Assembly: GCA_032622095.1 (NCBI GenBank)
Contig: CP136064.1
Location: 214,846,205-214,910,204, forward strand
Length of the DNA: 64,000 nucleotides
Reading direction: 5' to 3'
Source of the DNA: Siphonodentalium dalli
Lineage: Eukaryota > Mollusca > Scaphopoda > Gadilida > Siphonodentaliidae
The notes under the pieces are model-generated. The model worked only from the letters and a program-made list of their open reading frames with translations, had not been told where the DNA came from and ran no database searches. Of the stretch, positions 34,417 through 46,159 are shown one piece after another. Numbering within the stretch: position 1 is the stretch's first letter; each line of letters begins with the position of its first letter. A program made the translations under genes and the position numbers.

Positions 34417-34801
34417 TGTCCCATGGCTAATTTAATGCTGTGGCATGTTATCGTTTCCCACGACATTGCTTTTTGTGGTGGCCAATTTTGAGGACTGTAA
34501 TTGTGAACTGAAATTATACTTGTATATGTATGTGTAGAGCATGCAACTACATGTATGTTGATCCTATACTTTTTAGCCGAGGAAATATTTCTGGCATAGG
34601 AAATTATTTGCTTTTTAACATGGTTGAGTATTATATCTCATATTGCATTTACATGTGAATTTCACATAAACAACTGATGCACCACATTAACAGTGAATTC
34701 AATTGTGTTATTGTAGGAGTTGAATATTTCGGCAACTCATATCAGCCATATTATTTTATTATTAGATTAATTTCGCATTTTAATCGGTGCTGGATAGAGG
34801 T
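34417..34801. other. gene-free stretch
   Basis: No recognised feature. Confidence 0.4.
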
Positions 34802-34920
34802 GAATATTGGTAAGATAGACAGCTCTGATAGAATATTGGTAAGATAGACAAATCTGATAGAATATTGGTAAGATAGACAAATCTGATAGAATATTTGTAA
34901 GATAGGCAACTCTGTTAGAG
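34802..34920. repeat. 29-bp minisatellite (4 units)
   Basis: Four units of GAATATTGGTAAGATAGACA plus AATCTGATA with small changes. The minus-strand frame across it shows a repeated YQ(Y/F)SIRFVYL-like peptide, a repeat artefact. Confidence 0.9.
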
Positions 34921-35099
34921 ATTGATGACTAGAATGAAGGCACAAGGCGTTTTATGGCGAAAGCTACCCTAAGCCAGGCTGAGATAGAGAATGTCATCAT
35001 GAAACAATGTCATGGTAATGTTAACTGGGCTGAAGGCTCGAGGTGTTTATATGGCTAACACTAGCCCAAGCAAGGCTGGTATAGAGAAGAGGGAACATA
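34921..35099. other. spacer
   Basis: No recognised feature. Confidence 0.4.
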
Positions 35100-35305
35100 T
35101 TAACCCTCTCTATACTAAATACTCATCGATTGATGACCATTGCTGAACATATTATCAGAACATCTGCCTCCAATAGGACTCTGCACTTATATTCCCTGTT
35201 GTCTGCTTATTTTTCCTAAACACCCCTCCAGATGAATAATAAATCATTCCAATGTAGACTTTTATAACTGAATTGGGAGAATCCATTCAGTATAGAAAGG
35301 GTTAA
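35100..35305. mobile_element. MITE D (TTAA-flanked), full length
   Basis: TTAACCCTCTCTATACTAAA to TTCAGTATAGAAAGGGTTAA, so TTAA plus an 18-bp imperfect TIR. The TTAACCCTTT-type start is shared with families B and C, but the interior (TACTCAT...TTTATAACTGAAT) is distinct. Confidence 0.85.
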
Positions 35306-37047
35306 CAGGGATTATTCTACCCTGATTTCCAACTATTAGACCTCTGGAAATTTAAAACAAGTATATTTCCATAACACCAGTTGTCAGTTGAAATGAAATC
35401 CTATTTCTTGAGTTATATATTCACAAACCCAGTAACTAATCCTTTCCAAAAGAGAAAATGAATCTTGGATATACTCATACTCAAATCAATTTACTTTGTA
35501 AATTGGAGAATATCGGACTAAGTTGTTTTCTTGCAAGCTTGGATGGATATCTGCTTTCTAGATTTTATCATTGGGGGAGGTTGAATCCCATCTTTCTGAT
35601 GAGGGTCATAGCCACAAGGCATCGACCACATTCGTAGCTAGCTTTTCATATGCTCACATTGAACTAGCCCGCAGAAATGGAATATTGATGTATCGTTGCT
35701 TGAATTTTACTCCCATAACGTTTATAGAAACTCAATTGGAGAACCGATGTGTTTCATATTCCGCTTTATACAAACGTTATAACGCTTCTATTTTATTTTG
35801 TCGTAAATGTATACAGACCACACTCCCTCTAACTGTATCCTGAAAATTTTCCTCATCTGACTTGTAATATGGGGAGGCAGTTTTTAAAATAAGATGCGGA
35901 GTACAGATAAGTAATTAATTTTCTAAAGTAATTTCCGCACAAGGTACTGTTTACATGTTTTTCTGATGCGGTAAATGTGTTTATGCATTTGATAAACCAG
36001 AGTTTTTCTAATGATGGCTGAGTTTTATCCATATGGAACTATTGCTCCCCACCAGTCTGGTGCATGTTCCGTGTTGTAGCAACATATCATAACCTCATAC
36101 TAATATTAAGGCAAGAAGTTCATCCATGGGGTAACCCAGTACAGAAAGCTCCAGCCATATAACTCAGATTATTTTGTTGTTTGTGGACATCCAGTGTAAG
36201 AAATGTTTAAATAAGTAGTAATGACACCGCTTACCATTTAAAAATCTTCTAACAGCGATAGAATATTGGAATAAAACTACATTGTGCGAGCTCACGTGTT
36301 CGCTGTTTGGGTGCGTTCGATCTGTCACTGAGTCAGTATTATTGTTGGAGAAAATCCCAATGTTGCCGAATAGACTTCGGATGAAGTTGGGTCTTTTTGA
36401 AAACCTGAACAAAGTATGATAGAATGCATGGTTTATACCTCCTAATTGCTTGACATATTCTATGCCTATTTTAACATTAAGATTTTATGACCATAATATA
36501 TCACTCGTTTCGATAATTATATCATCACATGCTGGTATGTAGGATAAAGTTGATTATATGACAAATCTCGCCACTGTCCATTATAAAAGACTAATGTGAA
36601 CACTCTTCGGCGTAAACTAGCATCTTCCTCTACCGATATCACAAGCTGGTTTTGACGAAGGAAACTTGGACTAATAATATTCGAGGGGGAGAAATATATT
36701 AATTTTTAAAATCGACCTTTGATGGGTGGGTTTCTCGACTCAAATAAAATATTTTCTACCGAAGAAGTAGTAAATTAGGAGTGTATCTTTAAAAAAAATA
36801 GATTATCAATCGTGGACCAATTCATTACCCTGGCCCTCCAGCTACACCATTTTCTACCAATTTTGTTTACTTTGGTACTAAAGAGTTAAAATCCTCTGCA
36901 CCTGACATGTGCACAGAATTATAAAGGAATATTTTCTTTTAGTTAGAGTGGTAACGCAGGAAGCCGAACATCAATGAATTTCCTGCCTCATTCGGAAAGT
37001 TGAGCGATTCACCATTAAGTTCTCTGTGCTCTCCTATCCCCTATTTC
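35306..37047. other. long gene-free stretch, mostly unique
   Basis: A 90-codon frame at 35571-35843 and an 82-codon minus frame at 36164-36412 have no recognisable domain or splice context. Around 36715-36800 there is an L-repeat fragment (GGGTGGGTTTCTCGACTCAA). I see nothing else. Confidence 0.4.
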
Positions 37048-37430
37048 CAAGCCTTGAAATAGTATGTCCGTTATTTGCAGAATGAGGTCCCCAGAGGGTG
37101 AATTTAGTGATACTATATAACTGGATAGCATCACCAATTTCACCCTCTGTGAACCTCATTTTGCTTTAGGCCTCAACTGCTATGGGAGGCCTAGGATCAT
37201 ATTGAAGTTGGTGATGTTCACACATTAGTCACCTCGATTATGCATTTTATCTTCTGAAAATTAGAGGATATAGAAACTGAACAGAAGGGAAAAAGTAACT
37301 AAAACAGTGTTAATTTGAGACTATAGATACTTCCCAGAAGATGAAGCCTAAGCAGAATAAGGTAGCATCACTAAATTCAACCTTTGGGGACCTCATTCTG
37401 CAAATGACAGACACACTATTTCAAGGCTTG
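37048..37430. mobile_element. E-family element with exact 8-bp duplication
   Basis: CAAGCCTTGAAATAGTATGT to CACTATTTCAAGGCTTG. CCTATTTC is present exactly at 37040-37047 and 37431-37438. This is the clearest evidence that E makes 8-bp duplications (hAT-like), although its ends lack the usual CAGNG. Confidence 0.93.
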
Positions 37431-37438
37431 CCTATTTC

Positions 37439-38100
37439 TCATACAAACTCAAATTCATTTGCCTCACTGGGGACTAGCGACCTCATCAGAATAAACGGAA
37501 TAAACCAATATTCATCCAATTTCGAGGGAATCCATCTAGCAAGCTAAATAGAAGCCCTGTTCGGAATTTATTCGATGTTCGACAGACAATAAACTACATG
37601 CATACCCTTATTGTGCCCGACTGATGCGCATCGTCATAAACCGCTTAGAAAAAATAAGGTCAGGGCTGATCAATATATTGATTGGGAGCGCAATGATTTA
37701 GCAGGAGACATTCTGATGGAACTGCTGCCAATTATAGTTTGACTGTGTGATCTCGGTGTCTGAGCATTTAGCAGGTTGAGCAAATACCGCTACTATATTT
37801 GGGGACATGGAATGCTTCTTTGCTGAAACACATCTGCAAATGACGATGATCCTATTGGATTTTTAGTTTTTTTTTACCAACTTCCTTGGCCAATCAATTT
37901 TCAAATTGTCTAAATTTGACTTTGGTATAAGTTAATTACAGCTATTCGGAGTCGACGGCTACACTCTATCTTTTTTTTCTTTTTCTAAATTGGTACCCTG
38001 ACTATCACCATAAAGTGCGTCTTCTTTAATATTCATAGGAGTTATCCTTCCTTTTCTTATGTTCATACATTTGTGTTCAAATTTATATGGTGAAACAGTT
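37439..38100. other. gene-free stretch
   Basis: No recognised feature. Confidence 0.4.
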
Positions 38101-40302
38101 TCAACCCTTTCTATACTAAATGCATTCTCACATACAGTTATAAAAGTATACATTGGCATAGTCTGTTATTCATTTTGAGTGATGTTAAGGATATGTACGA
38201 GCAGACGTCAACCAGACGAATAGACAAGTGCTGAAGAATTCATATTCATTGGTGGGAAATGTTCAGATGGTTGTTTGTTGAACTTATTTTCTGAACATTT
38301 CACGCACCCAAATAAGTCCATAATATGTCTAACGATTCTTAGACTAATGGTAATGCACTATGATGTAATATGGCTACAATACAATAGTTCTGACCACTGA
38401 TCATATTTTTTTTAACAAATTTCGGAAAAAATTGATGGCTCCCATCTAGAGGTCACCCAAAGATCTGTATGAAGTTTGGCGATGATTGGATGAGGGCCGG
38501 ATGTGGCCTTTAGGGTGTGCCAAATTATTTAATCTTGCATAGAGTAAATTCCAAGATAGCCACTGGTGGCCATGTCTTTCAACAAAAATCATTCAAATTC
38601 ATTCTCTCATCTAGAGGAGATCCTAAATATGCCTGTAAATTTTCAAGAAATGTGACCTTAGATTGATCAGATATTGATTTTTGAGATTTGTTATTTCTCG
38701 AAATGTGTAAATTATTTGTGGCCCAGAAAAGAGTAATCAAATCGAAGGTCTTGGACAAAATTGCGGATGAAGATGGATAACTCTAAAATCGAGTGGTACT
38801 ATGGCCAAATTTTGTGATACTCAAGTGATAATGCGGCCATATTTCATTGAACAAAATGTTGATAAATAACACGTTTTGGGAAATTTTATACCATAGTTGA
38901 CAGCGGTTAACATTATTTTGTTGTAACTAATCGATTCTGATAACAAAAGCATTTTTGGAAGAAATGTTGTTGTAACTTGATGATATGGGGACCGTCTGAT
39001 CGGATTGAGTATGGTACCTTTAATGTACCAAATTATATGACAAAATGTATATGACATTGAATACCGGTAGCTTTAGATCAGTTATTCATTTACATCTAAA
39101 CTCAAGTTGACTTCTTAAAGCCATTTTGTATATCATAATTGTTTATCTGTTCTGTGCTGTTGTAGAAATCCTAACTTGATGGTCAGATATGTGTTTCAAG
39201 TGTCTTTAAGAAGAAGTACTTCAATTTGTCTTGTGACTCATGTCCTATCTGTAAAATAAGAGTTCCTATAGAAATATTGGCAGTGAATTCCTCAGAGAAT
39301 TTATCAGAAATGAGATTCACCTCTGTGGAAGCTTGTTACTAATTATAATATGGAAGAACAATGGAATAGACCAGTCCCCAGGGTGTAGGGCCATATATCT
39401 GCTTTCTAGCTGTCAATTCCAGTGCTATTGTGTCATGCTGAGTACTCCAGTTTACGCAGTTGATTGCAATTAATTGTATTCTGTCCATTGAGGCCTTATA
39501 CACTGTTTTACTAAATATCTGAGGCTGATTAAATTTCTATTTTGCATTAATATTATAATTCCACTATTGACAAGTTACTTGGATAGGAAAATTTTACTTA
39601 TTTGATCCAAATTTGCAAGATCTATTATAAAAGTTTCAAATAGTGAATTAATCTCTATTACATCTATAATCTGATTGTAATTCACTTATATTTAATCCTT
39701 TCTATACTAAATACTCATTGATGAGTAGTTATCCTTTTGGAAATGTTCAGATAATAAGTCCATAAGTTGTTTGTTTAACTTATTATCTGAACATTTCTCT
39801 CCAATAGATATGAATATTTCTGCACTTTTTAGCACACCCAACAGGTCACAGCTCTTGAAAATTTACAGGCATGTTGAGGATCTCCTCTAGATGAGAACGA
39901 ACAGTGGCCATCTTGGATTTTACTCTATGCATGACTAAATCTTTTGTCACACCCTAAAGGCCACATCCCTCATCCAATTGTCACAAAATTCATATGGATC
40001 TTCGGGTGACCTCAAGATGGGAGCCACCAATTTTTTCCGAAATTCGTTTAAAAAAATATGATCAGTGGTCAGATCTATTGTATTGCTACCGAACCATCAG
40101 TAGCAATATTACATCATAGTGCATTAGTCTAAGAATCGTTAAAGACATATTATGGACTTGCTTGGGTGCGTGGAACTGATAAGTTAATAAGTACTCAGGC
40201 GCTATGCCAACTGGGGGAATGTACCATTCTACTAACATCACTGAAAATCTCAAAGAAATCGACTTTGATTTGATCACCCTTCCGGAGTGTTTCACATCAC
40301 TT
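38101..40302. repeat. composite inverted duplication (F end + H monomer, both sides)
   Basis: The left arm (about 38290-38655) reads F end (ATAAGTCCATAATATGTCT), then TCTTAGACTAATGGTAATGC, then an H monomer to GCCTGTAAATTTTCAAG. The right arm (about 39850-40170) is the same series inverted, from CTTGAAAATTTACAGGCATG to GACATATTATGGACTTGC. D-family pieces (CTATACTAAATGCATTCTC at 38111; CTATACTAAATACTCATTG at 39701) lie near both arms. The spacer holds an inverted L repeat (38655-39010) and about 800 bp of other sequence. Confidence 0.8.
40139..40302. mobile_element. F-family element, internal deletion
   Basis: TTAAAGACATATTATGGACT to GTGTTTCACATCACTTAG. It keeps both ends but only about 160 bp; the tRNA-like AGTTGGCATAGCGCCTGAGT (minus strand) is present. 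The right TTAA has decayed to TTAG. Confidence 0.85.
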
Positions 40303-40980
40303 AGATGACTGGCAACCTTCGGGATCTTTATATCTTTATTTCCACAGCTGTACCAGTTATAGGTTTATATAGAAATTGATTCAGTAGGTGTAGGAGTTGT
40401 TAACAATATGGGAAAATCAGAAGGTGTACTTTATATTGTATGTATCTAAATATATCTTCATAAACTGAATTGAAACAAGAGTTTCTAAATAGTAACTTTG
40501 AGTTACAGTGCCATTGGCTATTCCTATTTCTATGAAATTTAAAACATTCTAGCAGGCTAAAGGTGAACTCCATTGAATGAGCGGATTGTCCTTGAGATGA
40601 TATTACTAGCACGTTCTCACCGATACTGGATTCAGTATCGACTGCAGTTATTTCTCAATGGAACAACTCTACACTGAGAAAACCACAAACATGCTCTGAC
40701 TCACCAGTTCGGTGTGATTATAAAGAAAGTTATGTGTGTGTGTAAATTAGATTGGTATGGTGCTAACTATAATTTATTGTGCATCGATTGTTGGGAATAC
40801 TACCTGGGGATTGTTTGGCCTTCCTCAAGTTTTCTATGACCCTAATTAGATGTGTCTTACATCAAAGGAGTTGAGTGAAGTACGAGTGTCTCTATCCTGC
40901 ATTCTTTCATTGTACTATCAACCTGACTGCACCTAAGTTCACCTTCACTTTTGATTCATAAATAGAATGCCGCTGCCAAT
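40303..40980. other. gene-free stretch
   Basis: No recognised feature. Confidence 0.4.
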
Positions 40981-41105
40981 AAACCATATTCCATGCTTAT
41001 AATCTAACCTAGCCAACACTAAATCATATTCCATGCTTATAATTTAACCTAGCCTCTATACAGTAAACTATATTCCATGCTTGTACAGTCTAACCCAGCC
41101 TCTGA
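40981..41105. repeat. short tandem repeat, 3 units of about 45-55 bp
   Basis: Three units with CATATTCCATGCTTATAAT and TAACC(T/C)AGCC. Confidence 0.8.
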
Positions 41106-41189
41106 CACTGTTTTACACTTATTATGCTGCAGATCATTCTGTTCATAATGCTGACTATATATAACATCATAAACATGGGAAAATTTTAA

Positions 41190-41400
41190 AATACAAATAT
41201 CTGAATAATTTATCACTAGAAACTATTGACTACTGGTATATAATATGCAACGATGCATAAGGAACATCATAAAAAGACAGTTATAAAACTATTTGATTAA
41301 TTTATCATTAGAAATTGCAGACTGTATCTATTAACACGCACTGATGCATAGGTAAATTATTAAAAGACATTGTTATAAAATCCAAATATCAGAGTAACTC
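41190..41400. repeat. tandem duplication of about 115 bp
   Basis: Two diverged units with ATTTATCA(C/T)TAGAAA, GA(T/C)TGATGCATA-like and AAAAGACA(G/T)TTATAAAA words. Confidence 0.65.
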
Positions 41401-41519
41401 ATCCATGGGATAGTGAAACAGAGGGCCTTGCTCTTTGCTCCTTTTATTCCTGGAATGAGCCTCACTCCATAAATAATCATATTTTTTCAAGCCGGCTGAG
41501 CTCCATATTTTAGCATATG

Positions 41520-41737
41520 TACAGTAATGCCCAAAATAATTGACTTCTTAACCACAGCAGAATTATGGGTAACTTTTCAGGATTTAGTCTGAAATATGGC
41601 TTGTTGCCATTCATCGAAAACCTCTCCGCGAGAGCTTTCCGATGAATGGCAACAAGCCATATTTCCGTCTAAATCCTGAAAAGTTACCCATAATTCTGCT
41701 GTGGTTAAGGAGTCGATTTATATAGGGCATTACTGTA
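41520..41737. mobile_element. MITE A, full palindrome
   Basis: TACAGTAATGCCCAAAATAA to GGGCATTACTGTA, with the centre CTCTCCGCGAGAG. Both arms are complete with few mismatches. Confidence 0.93.
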
Positions 41738-42011
41738 TGCCTTGTAGTTGTTGAAACCAAATAGGAACATTGTTTCTGACCCCTCCTTATCTGAACTTGA
41801 TGTCATCATGAAAAATATTTGAGGTGTTCAAATGTGGACAGCAAATAAACTTACTCTAAATTTGCAGCATACAATGTCATTCTTTATAAATTATATGCAT
41901 GAATATCTCTCTTGATTCAATTCAACCTCCCTTTTCCAGGGCCATTCACAGAAATACATATCATGGGATGGTGTGTATTTCTGGTCCTACTATTTTAATC
42001 CACCCCAAGTC

Positions 42012-42282
42012 TTAACCCTTTCATTACGGGAGCTTCCTGAAATTTAGCAAAAACCCTGTGCCAATGCATTCTGTTATATATGGGAGTCTCCCACAGGGAG
42101 CCTCGCATATATAAGAGAATTCATTGGCCTAACAATATTTACCTTGACCTTGTAAGCCAGTGCATCCTCTTATATATAAATGCGAGGCTCCCTATGGTAG
42201 ACTCAAATATATATTAAAGAGAATGCACTGGCACAGTATCTTTAATGCTGCACCAGCGCAGCTCCCGTCATGAAAGGGATAA
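42012..42282. mobile_element. MITE C (TTAA-flanked, double hairpin)
   Basis: TTAACCCTTTCATTACGGGA to TCCCGTCATGAAAGGGATAA. It has two hairpins from (A/T)GCATTCTCTTATATATGCG-like arms, with loops built on GAGTCTCCC...GGGAGCCTC, separated by a CTTGACCTTGTAAGCC linker. The arms match family B; the outer TIRs and loops differ. Confidence 0.9.
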
Positions 42283-42868
42283 ACAGAAACAGTTTTGTGA
42301 AACCCTAAATTATTTTCCCCAAAATTATAGAATTAGGTAGATGTGTCTTCATAGTGGCATTGGTGTTCAGGCGCCACTTCAGTGGTCTAATTATTCTATA
42401 TTACACACATCCTCCTCTCTCTGGGTTATTAGAACTGACCTGGCAATCAGTACATCTGTAGATATGTTGCCAGCATTGGCAGCTATCCATGCTGGCTGTA
42501 CTTCTTGTGTGCATGCCTGCTGCCAGTATACAACACACTCCCCTCTTATTGGCGGGTAATGAGCTAACTTATTAAGTACATATTTGCCATTATTGTAAAT
42601 ATTTGTTACATATATGTGTATAGCTGCAACCAAAACACATGCTGTGCTATAAATTATTTACTTTATACACAACTTATTTTCTGGTTTCTACACTAGAATT
42701 GTTTTGTCTTCCCATTCAGGAATTGCATGAGGAAGATTAGGGCCTTCATAGAACCACTGCTGTTGGAATATTTTCTCTCTTGGGGGTCGGGGGGATTTAG
42801 TAAGGGGCTAAGAAAATTAGGGGCTAAGCAATTTAGGCTTTCATATAATGTATTGTGTCCGGCAGCGA
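42283..42868. other. gene-free stretch
   Basis: Overlapping 70-80 codon frames on both strands at 42341-42633 show no domain or splice context. Nothing else is recognised. Confidence 0.4.
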
Positions 42869-43062
42869 TTAACCCTTTCATGACTGGAGCTTCCTGAAAT
42901 TTGCGAAAACCCTGTGCTAATGCATTCTCTTATATATGCGAGTTTCCTATAGGAAGGCTTGGATATATAAGAGAATGCATTGGCCTAACAATATTTACCT
43001 TGACCTTGTAAGCCAGTGCATTCTCTTATTTGTGCATGGCTCCCTATGGGAGACTCCCTATA
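42869..43062. mobile_element. MITE C, right end truncated
   Basis: TTAACCCTTTCATGACTGGA, a complete first hairpin and half of the second, then a break near CTCCCTATACAAAAGG. A poly-G run follows at about 43090. Confidence 0.87.
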
Positions 43063-43599
43063 CAAAAGGTTCGATGCTGGGGCGGTGGTGGGGGGGGGGG
43101 TTGATGGTGTAATATAATTCATTTATATCGGCAAGTTTGCTATGTCTCTCTCTCTTGGCCCTATACTTATGTTGTTTGCATTGATGTTAAATAATGAAAA
43201 TACAAGAGCAAATATTCATATACATGTAATAATTTAAATGTCATTCAACTATAAAAAACATGGTAAACTTTAGTTCTGCCATACATGTACTTCTGTCCAT
43301 CTGCATGTTAATTAATATCTTCTGACTACAACTGCATATGCTAACTAGGGGCCCTCATATAAATAGTGGGTCTGATTATTTGGTGTAGACTTTCTGTTTC
43401 CCAAACCGCATGGATTCCATGCCAGAATGAGATCACATTATTAGTAGCCCCAAGATAAAAATGTCCAATCGAAGCAATGGGACAAAATTTGGGGGAAGCC
43501 TGCACACTTGCAGGAAATGACATTTTGACATATTATAATGTATGTCAGTTTGACTCTGTGTGTATGTTTACACAGATCTGCTCTATATGTAGGAACTGC
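43063..43599. other. gene-free stretch
   Basis: No recognised feature apart from the poly-G run. Confidence 0.4.
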
Positions 43600-43607
43600 A
43601 TGGAAAT

Positions 43608-44708
43608 TAGGGTCCTGCGAATTGGAGATTTTTATCGAATCGAATCGAACCGAATATCAAATCGAATCATACCTGTGTGTTGCATTCTCAATTAGGCATG
43701 TTTAATCAACGATTAGATGATTTGTGAAAAGTTCTATGAACTTCCATGAAGTTCCATCATAACTTTTGTGGCGATCAATCGTCGTTCGCGATACTATTAA
43801 CTTCAATTGATAATTGTCGAGAAAAAAAAACAGATTAAAACGTCCATGCGGCCGTCACGACGATTAATATATAACCACTAAACGGATTATCGAACTAAAA
43901 TCACGCTAAATTTGTACAGTTTACATGTACATGCAAAATTGCAAATTGGTATTTGGAAACACCCGTTGTTATAAACTTGAAGATACAACAACAGTCGCAG
44001 GGTAGCCTGTTTATGCAGTGCTGGATGCTTCTTTGACATATGATTCCATAGATGGGTCGTTGCCACAGACGTTTGCGATTTATACACCATGTTGCATTCA
44101 ACACACGTGTAAGTTCCAGCACTGCCTGCAGCTTTGTCATGTTTAAATTAAACATGAATAACGGACAACATAATTATTGTCAAGTGTTGAAGAACGCTCC
44201 GAAACTGAAAGTCAACTTCAAAAGAAAACACCGCCCACGGGCACCTTTTGACACCGGGAACACGTGTTGTTTACATTCTCAGCTACAGTACATATAACGC
44301 GAAATCTGAGACGGATAGTCGGCGGATAACGCTAGCGGTTGCTCAGTCTCATAGCTATTATTATTTATGCGCATCGTCGGTCCATCGGCGATCTCCAAAC
44401 TTTTGGCTACCATGTTCAAAGTTAGATTTCAGACAAATTTAGTCATCCTATAGTGGCTAATTACTGGCTATGCTTATATTTAATAGCATGCGAACATTCG
44501 CGATGTACAATAAGAATTATAAGGTGCATATATTCATAATTTTCTGGAATTAAATGGAACAGAAACAGCTAAGATCGACGTGTGTACTTGTCCGTGAACA
44601 GCCTACTTTTTCGTCAGTTTATATTCAAAATTTCGAGTTGGAATTTTCGACTCGAATTCGAATCGAATTTGAGTTTCGAATCGAATATCGAATATTCGCA
44701 GGACCCTA
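43608..44708 (-). mobile_element. second hAT element, deletion derivative (1,101 bp)
   Basis: The ends TAGGGTCCTGCGAATTGGAG and, inverted, TAGGGTCCTGCGAATATTCG give a TIR of at least 15 bp. Clusters of TCGAATCGAA words follow in both subterminal regions. The duplication ATGGAAAT is exact at 43600-43607 and 44709-44716. The interior keeps a BED-finger frame on the minus strand but no RNase-H core, so it is non-autonomous. It is a different family from 2520-5513. Confidence 0.94.
43887..44148 (-). pseudogene. BED zinc-finger remnant of a hAT transposase
   Basis: Minus-strand frame inside the second hAT element, open from after a TAA at about 44151. It holds GTYTCVECNMVYKSQTSVAT then THLWNHMSKKHP. 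This is the Cys-x2-Cys ... His-x3-His (with a further His) pattern and the HLWNHM signature of BED fingers, the DNA-binding N-terminal module of hAT transposases. It runs on without homology to a stop at 43887. No catalytic Asp or C-terminal dimerisation motif exists downstream. It could be the first coding exon of the lost transposase. Confidence 0.82.
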
Positions 44709-44716
44709 ATGGAAAT

Positions 44717-45689
44717 GAAATTACATGCTACTTATTTCAGACTTGTTATATTTTGTAAGTTTTTTTTCACTTGGCCGTGCTACCGAAGGAGGCTGCCAAA
44801 TTAAAAAAAATCATAAACAGGCCAACTGGAGACGTGAGTGTTGCTTTGTGTGACCCACATTATGTGAGTAGAGGGGGATGACTACCCTATTAGGGGTAAC
44901 CTAACCCAATCAGATCTAGTGCTGCCTCTACTTGTGTCAATCTTTTTGCTCATCATTCTGATCACAACTGTAGGTACATGTAGAAGACAGCGCCTCATAC
45001 ACCCTGACAAATAGCAACAGTTGCATTGCCAAGAAATCCATGAAATGTGGCTGGTTTTGCAAAATGCAATCTGTTCAGTGTAGCATTAGTGCAATCTCTC
45101 TTTCACTAGCTTGCTTTATGTATCCCAGTTTGTTTTATGCCTAACAAATGCATATCTGGTGTGTCAATGGTTATGGGTAGTTAAGAGTCACCCTAAGTAT
45201 TTGGAAACTAGGCTCCCAAGTCCTCCTGAAATAATACAGAGTCATTGTTCACGTTAATATATAAATGAGAATATGTGTGTCTCTCTATGTATGTTCCTTT
45301 AATATAGGCATACACATTTGTGTACTGATTGCGATGAAATTTTCCATGGGTATGTATTTTGGCTCTCTGGGTAACATGGGCTGGGTTTGAACTTTGGACT
45401 CTACCCGACGTCGCCTTTTGACGTTACGACTTCATATCCGCATTAACGAACAAAATGACACAAACTCTCTTTATCTTTTAACTTATCAGGACAAAGAATG
45501 ACTCGAACACACTTTATCTTTTTGTTTATTATTGTAACTGTTTCAATATTAATTCTGCCACACTGTATGTTGGGTACATCCACTCGTTGTTATATAAATG
45601 CCAACACACTTGCTGCCAGTGTATTTCTGTCTGGATATACTTCAGACTGTAGATTAGGTAATTAGGTTTGCTTTATTTGGTGTTACCCA
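44717..45689. other. gene-free stretch
   Basis: A segment near 45300-45370 (ATTGCGATGAAATTTTCCATGG, cut here at 20 or fewer bases: GCGATGAAATTTTCC) resembles the I-repeat monomer. No exon seen. Confidence 0.4.
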
Positions 45690-45770
45690 GGCACCAGCCT
45701 AGAGGACAACTTGGGAGATATCTTCTCCCTAAAATGTGCCACTTCTCCCTATGATTAAAGTCATCTTTTT
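45690..45770. repeat. G-family fragment
   Basis: GACAACTTGGGAGATATCTT, CTCCCTAAAATGTGCCACTT and CTCCCTATGATT; matches 20160-20220 and, inverted, 6120-6190. Confidence 0.65.
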
Positions 45771-45911
45771 GACATTTTTATTGTTATATAATATGCTTGA
45801 TCTGGTCTTCAGAGTATAGATTCCTTCATGTGGTGTACTGGCTTAACAATTAAATAGTGTCTGTTCTCCAAATGACAGATGCTATATCAAGGCTTGATCC
45901 TAAGGGCTACA

Positions 45912-46159
45912 CTCAGTAATGCCCTAAGTAATCGACCCCTTAACCACAGCAGAATTATGGGTAACTTTTCAGGATTTAGTCGGAAATATGGCTTGTTGCC
46001 ATTCATCGGAAAGCTCTCACTGACTTGTTGCCATTCATCGGAAAGCTCTCACTGAGAGCTTTCCGATGAATGGCAACAAGCCATATTTCCGACTAAATCC
46101 TGAAAAGTTACCCATAATTCTGCTGTGGTTAAGGGGTCGATTACTTAGGGCTGACTGTA
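45912..46159. mobile_element. MITE A with duplicated centre
   Basis: Full palindrome with an extra copy of about 31 bp (ACTTGTTGCCATTCATCGGA...) at the centre (46022-46053). The left flank is CT rather than TA; the right end is CTGACTGTA with a small deletion. Confidence 0.9.

Noticed and set aside
35571-35843. A 90-codon frame as a host exon
   Set aside because: No domain, no convincing acceptor or donor, and a composition no different from surrounding DNA.
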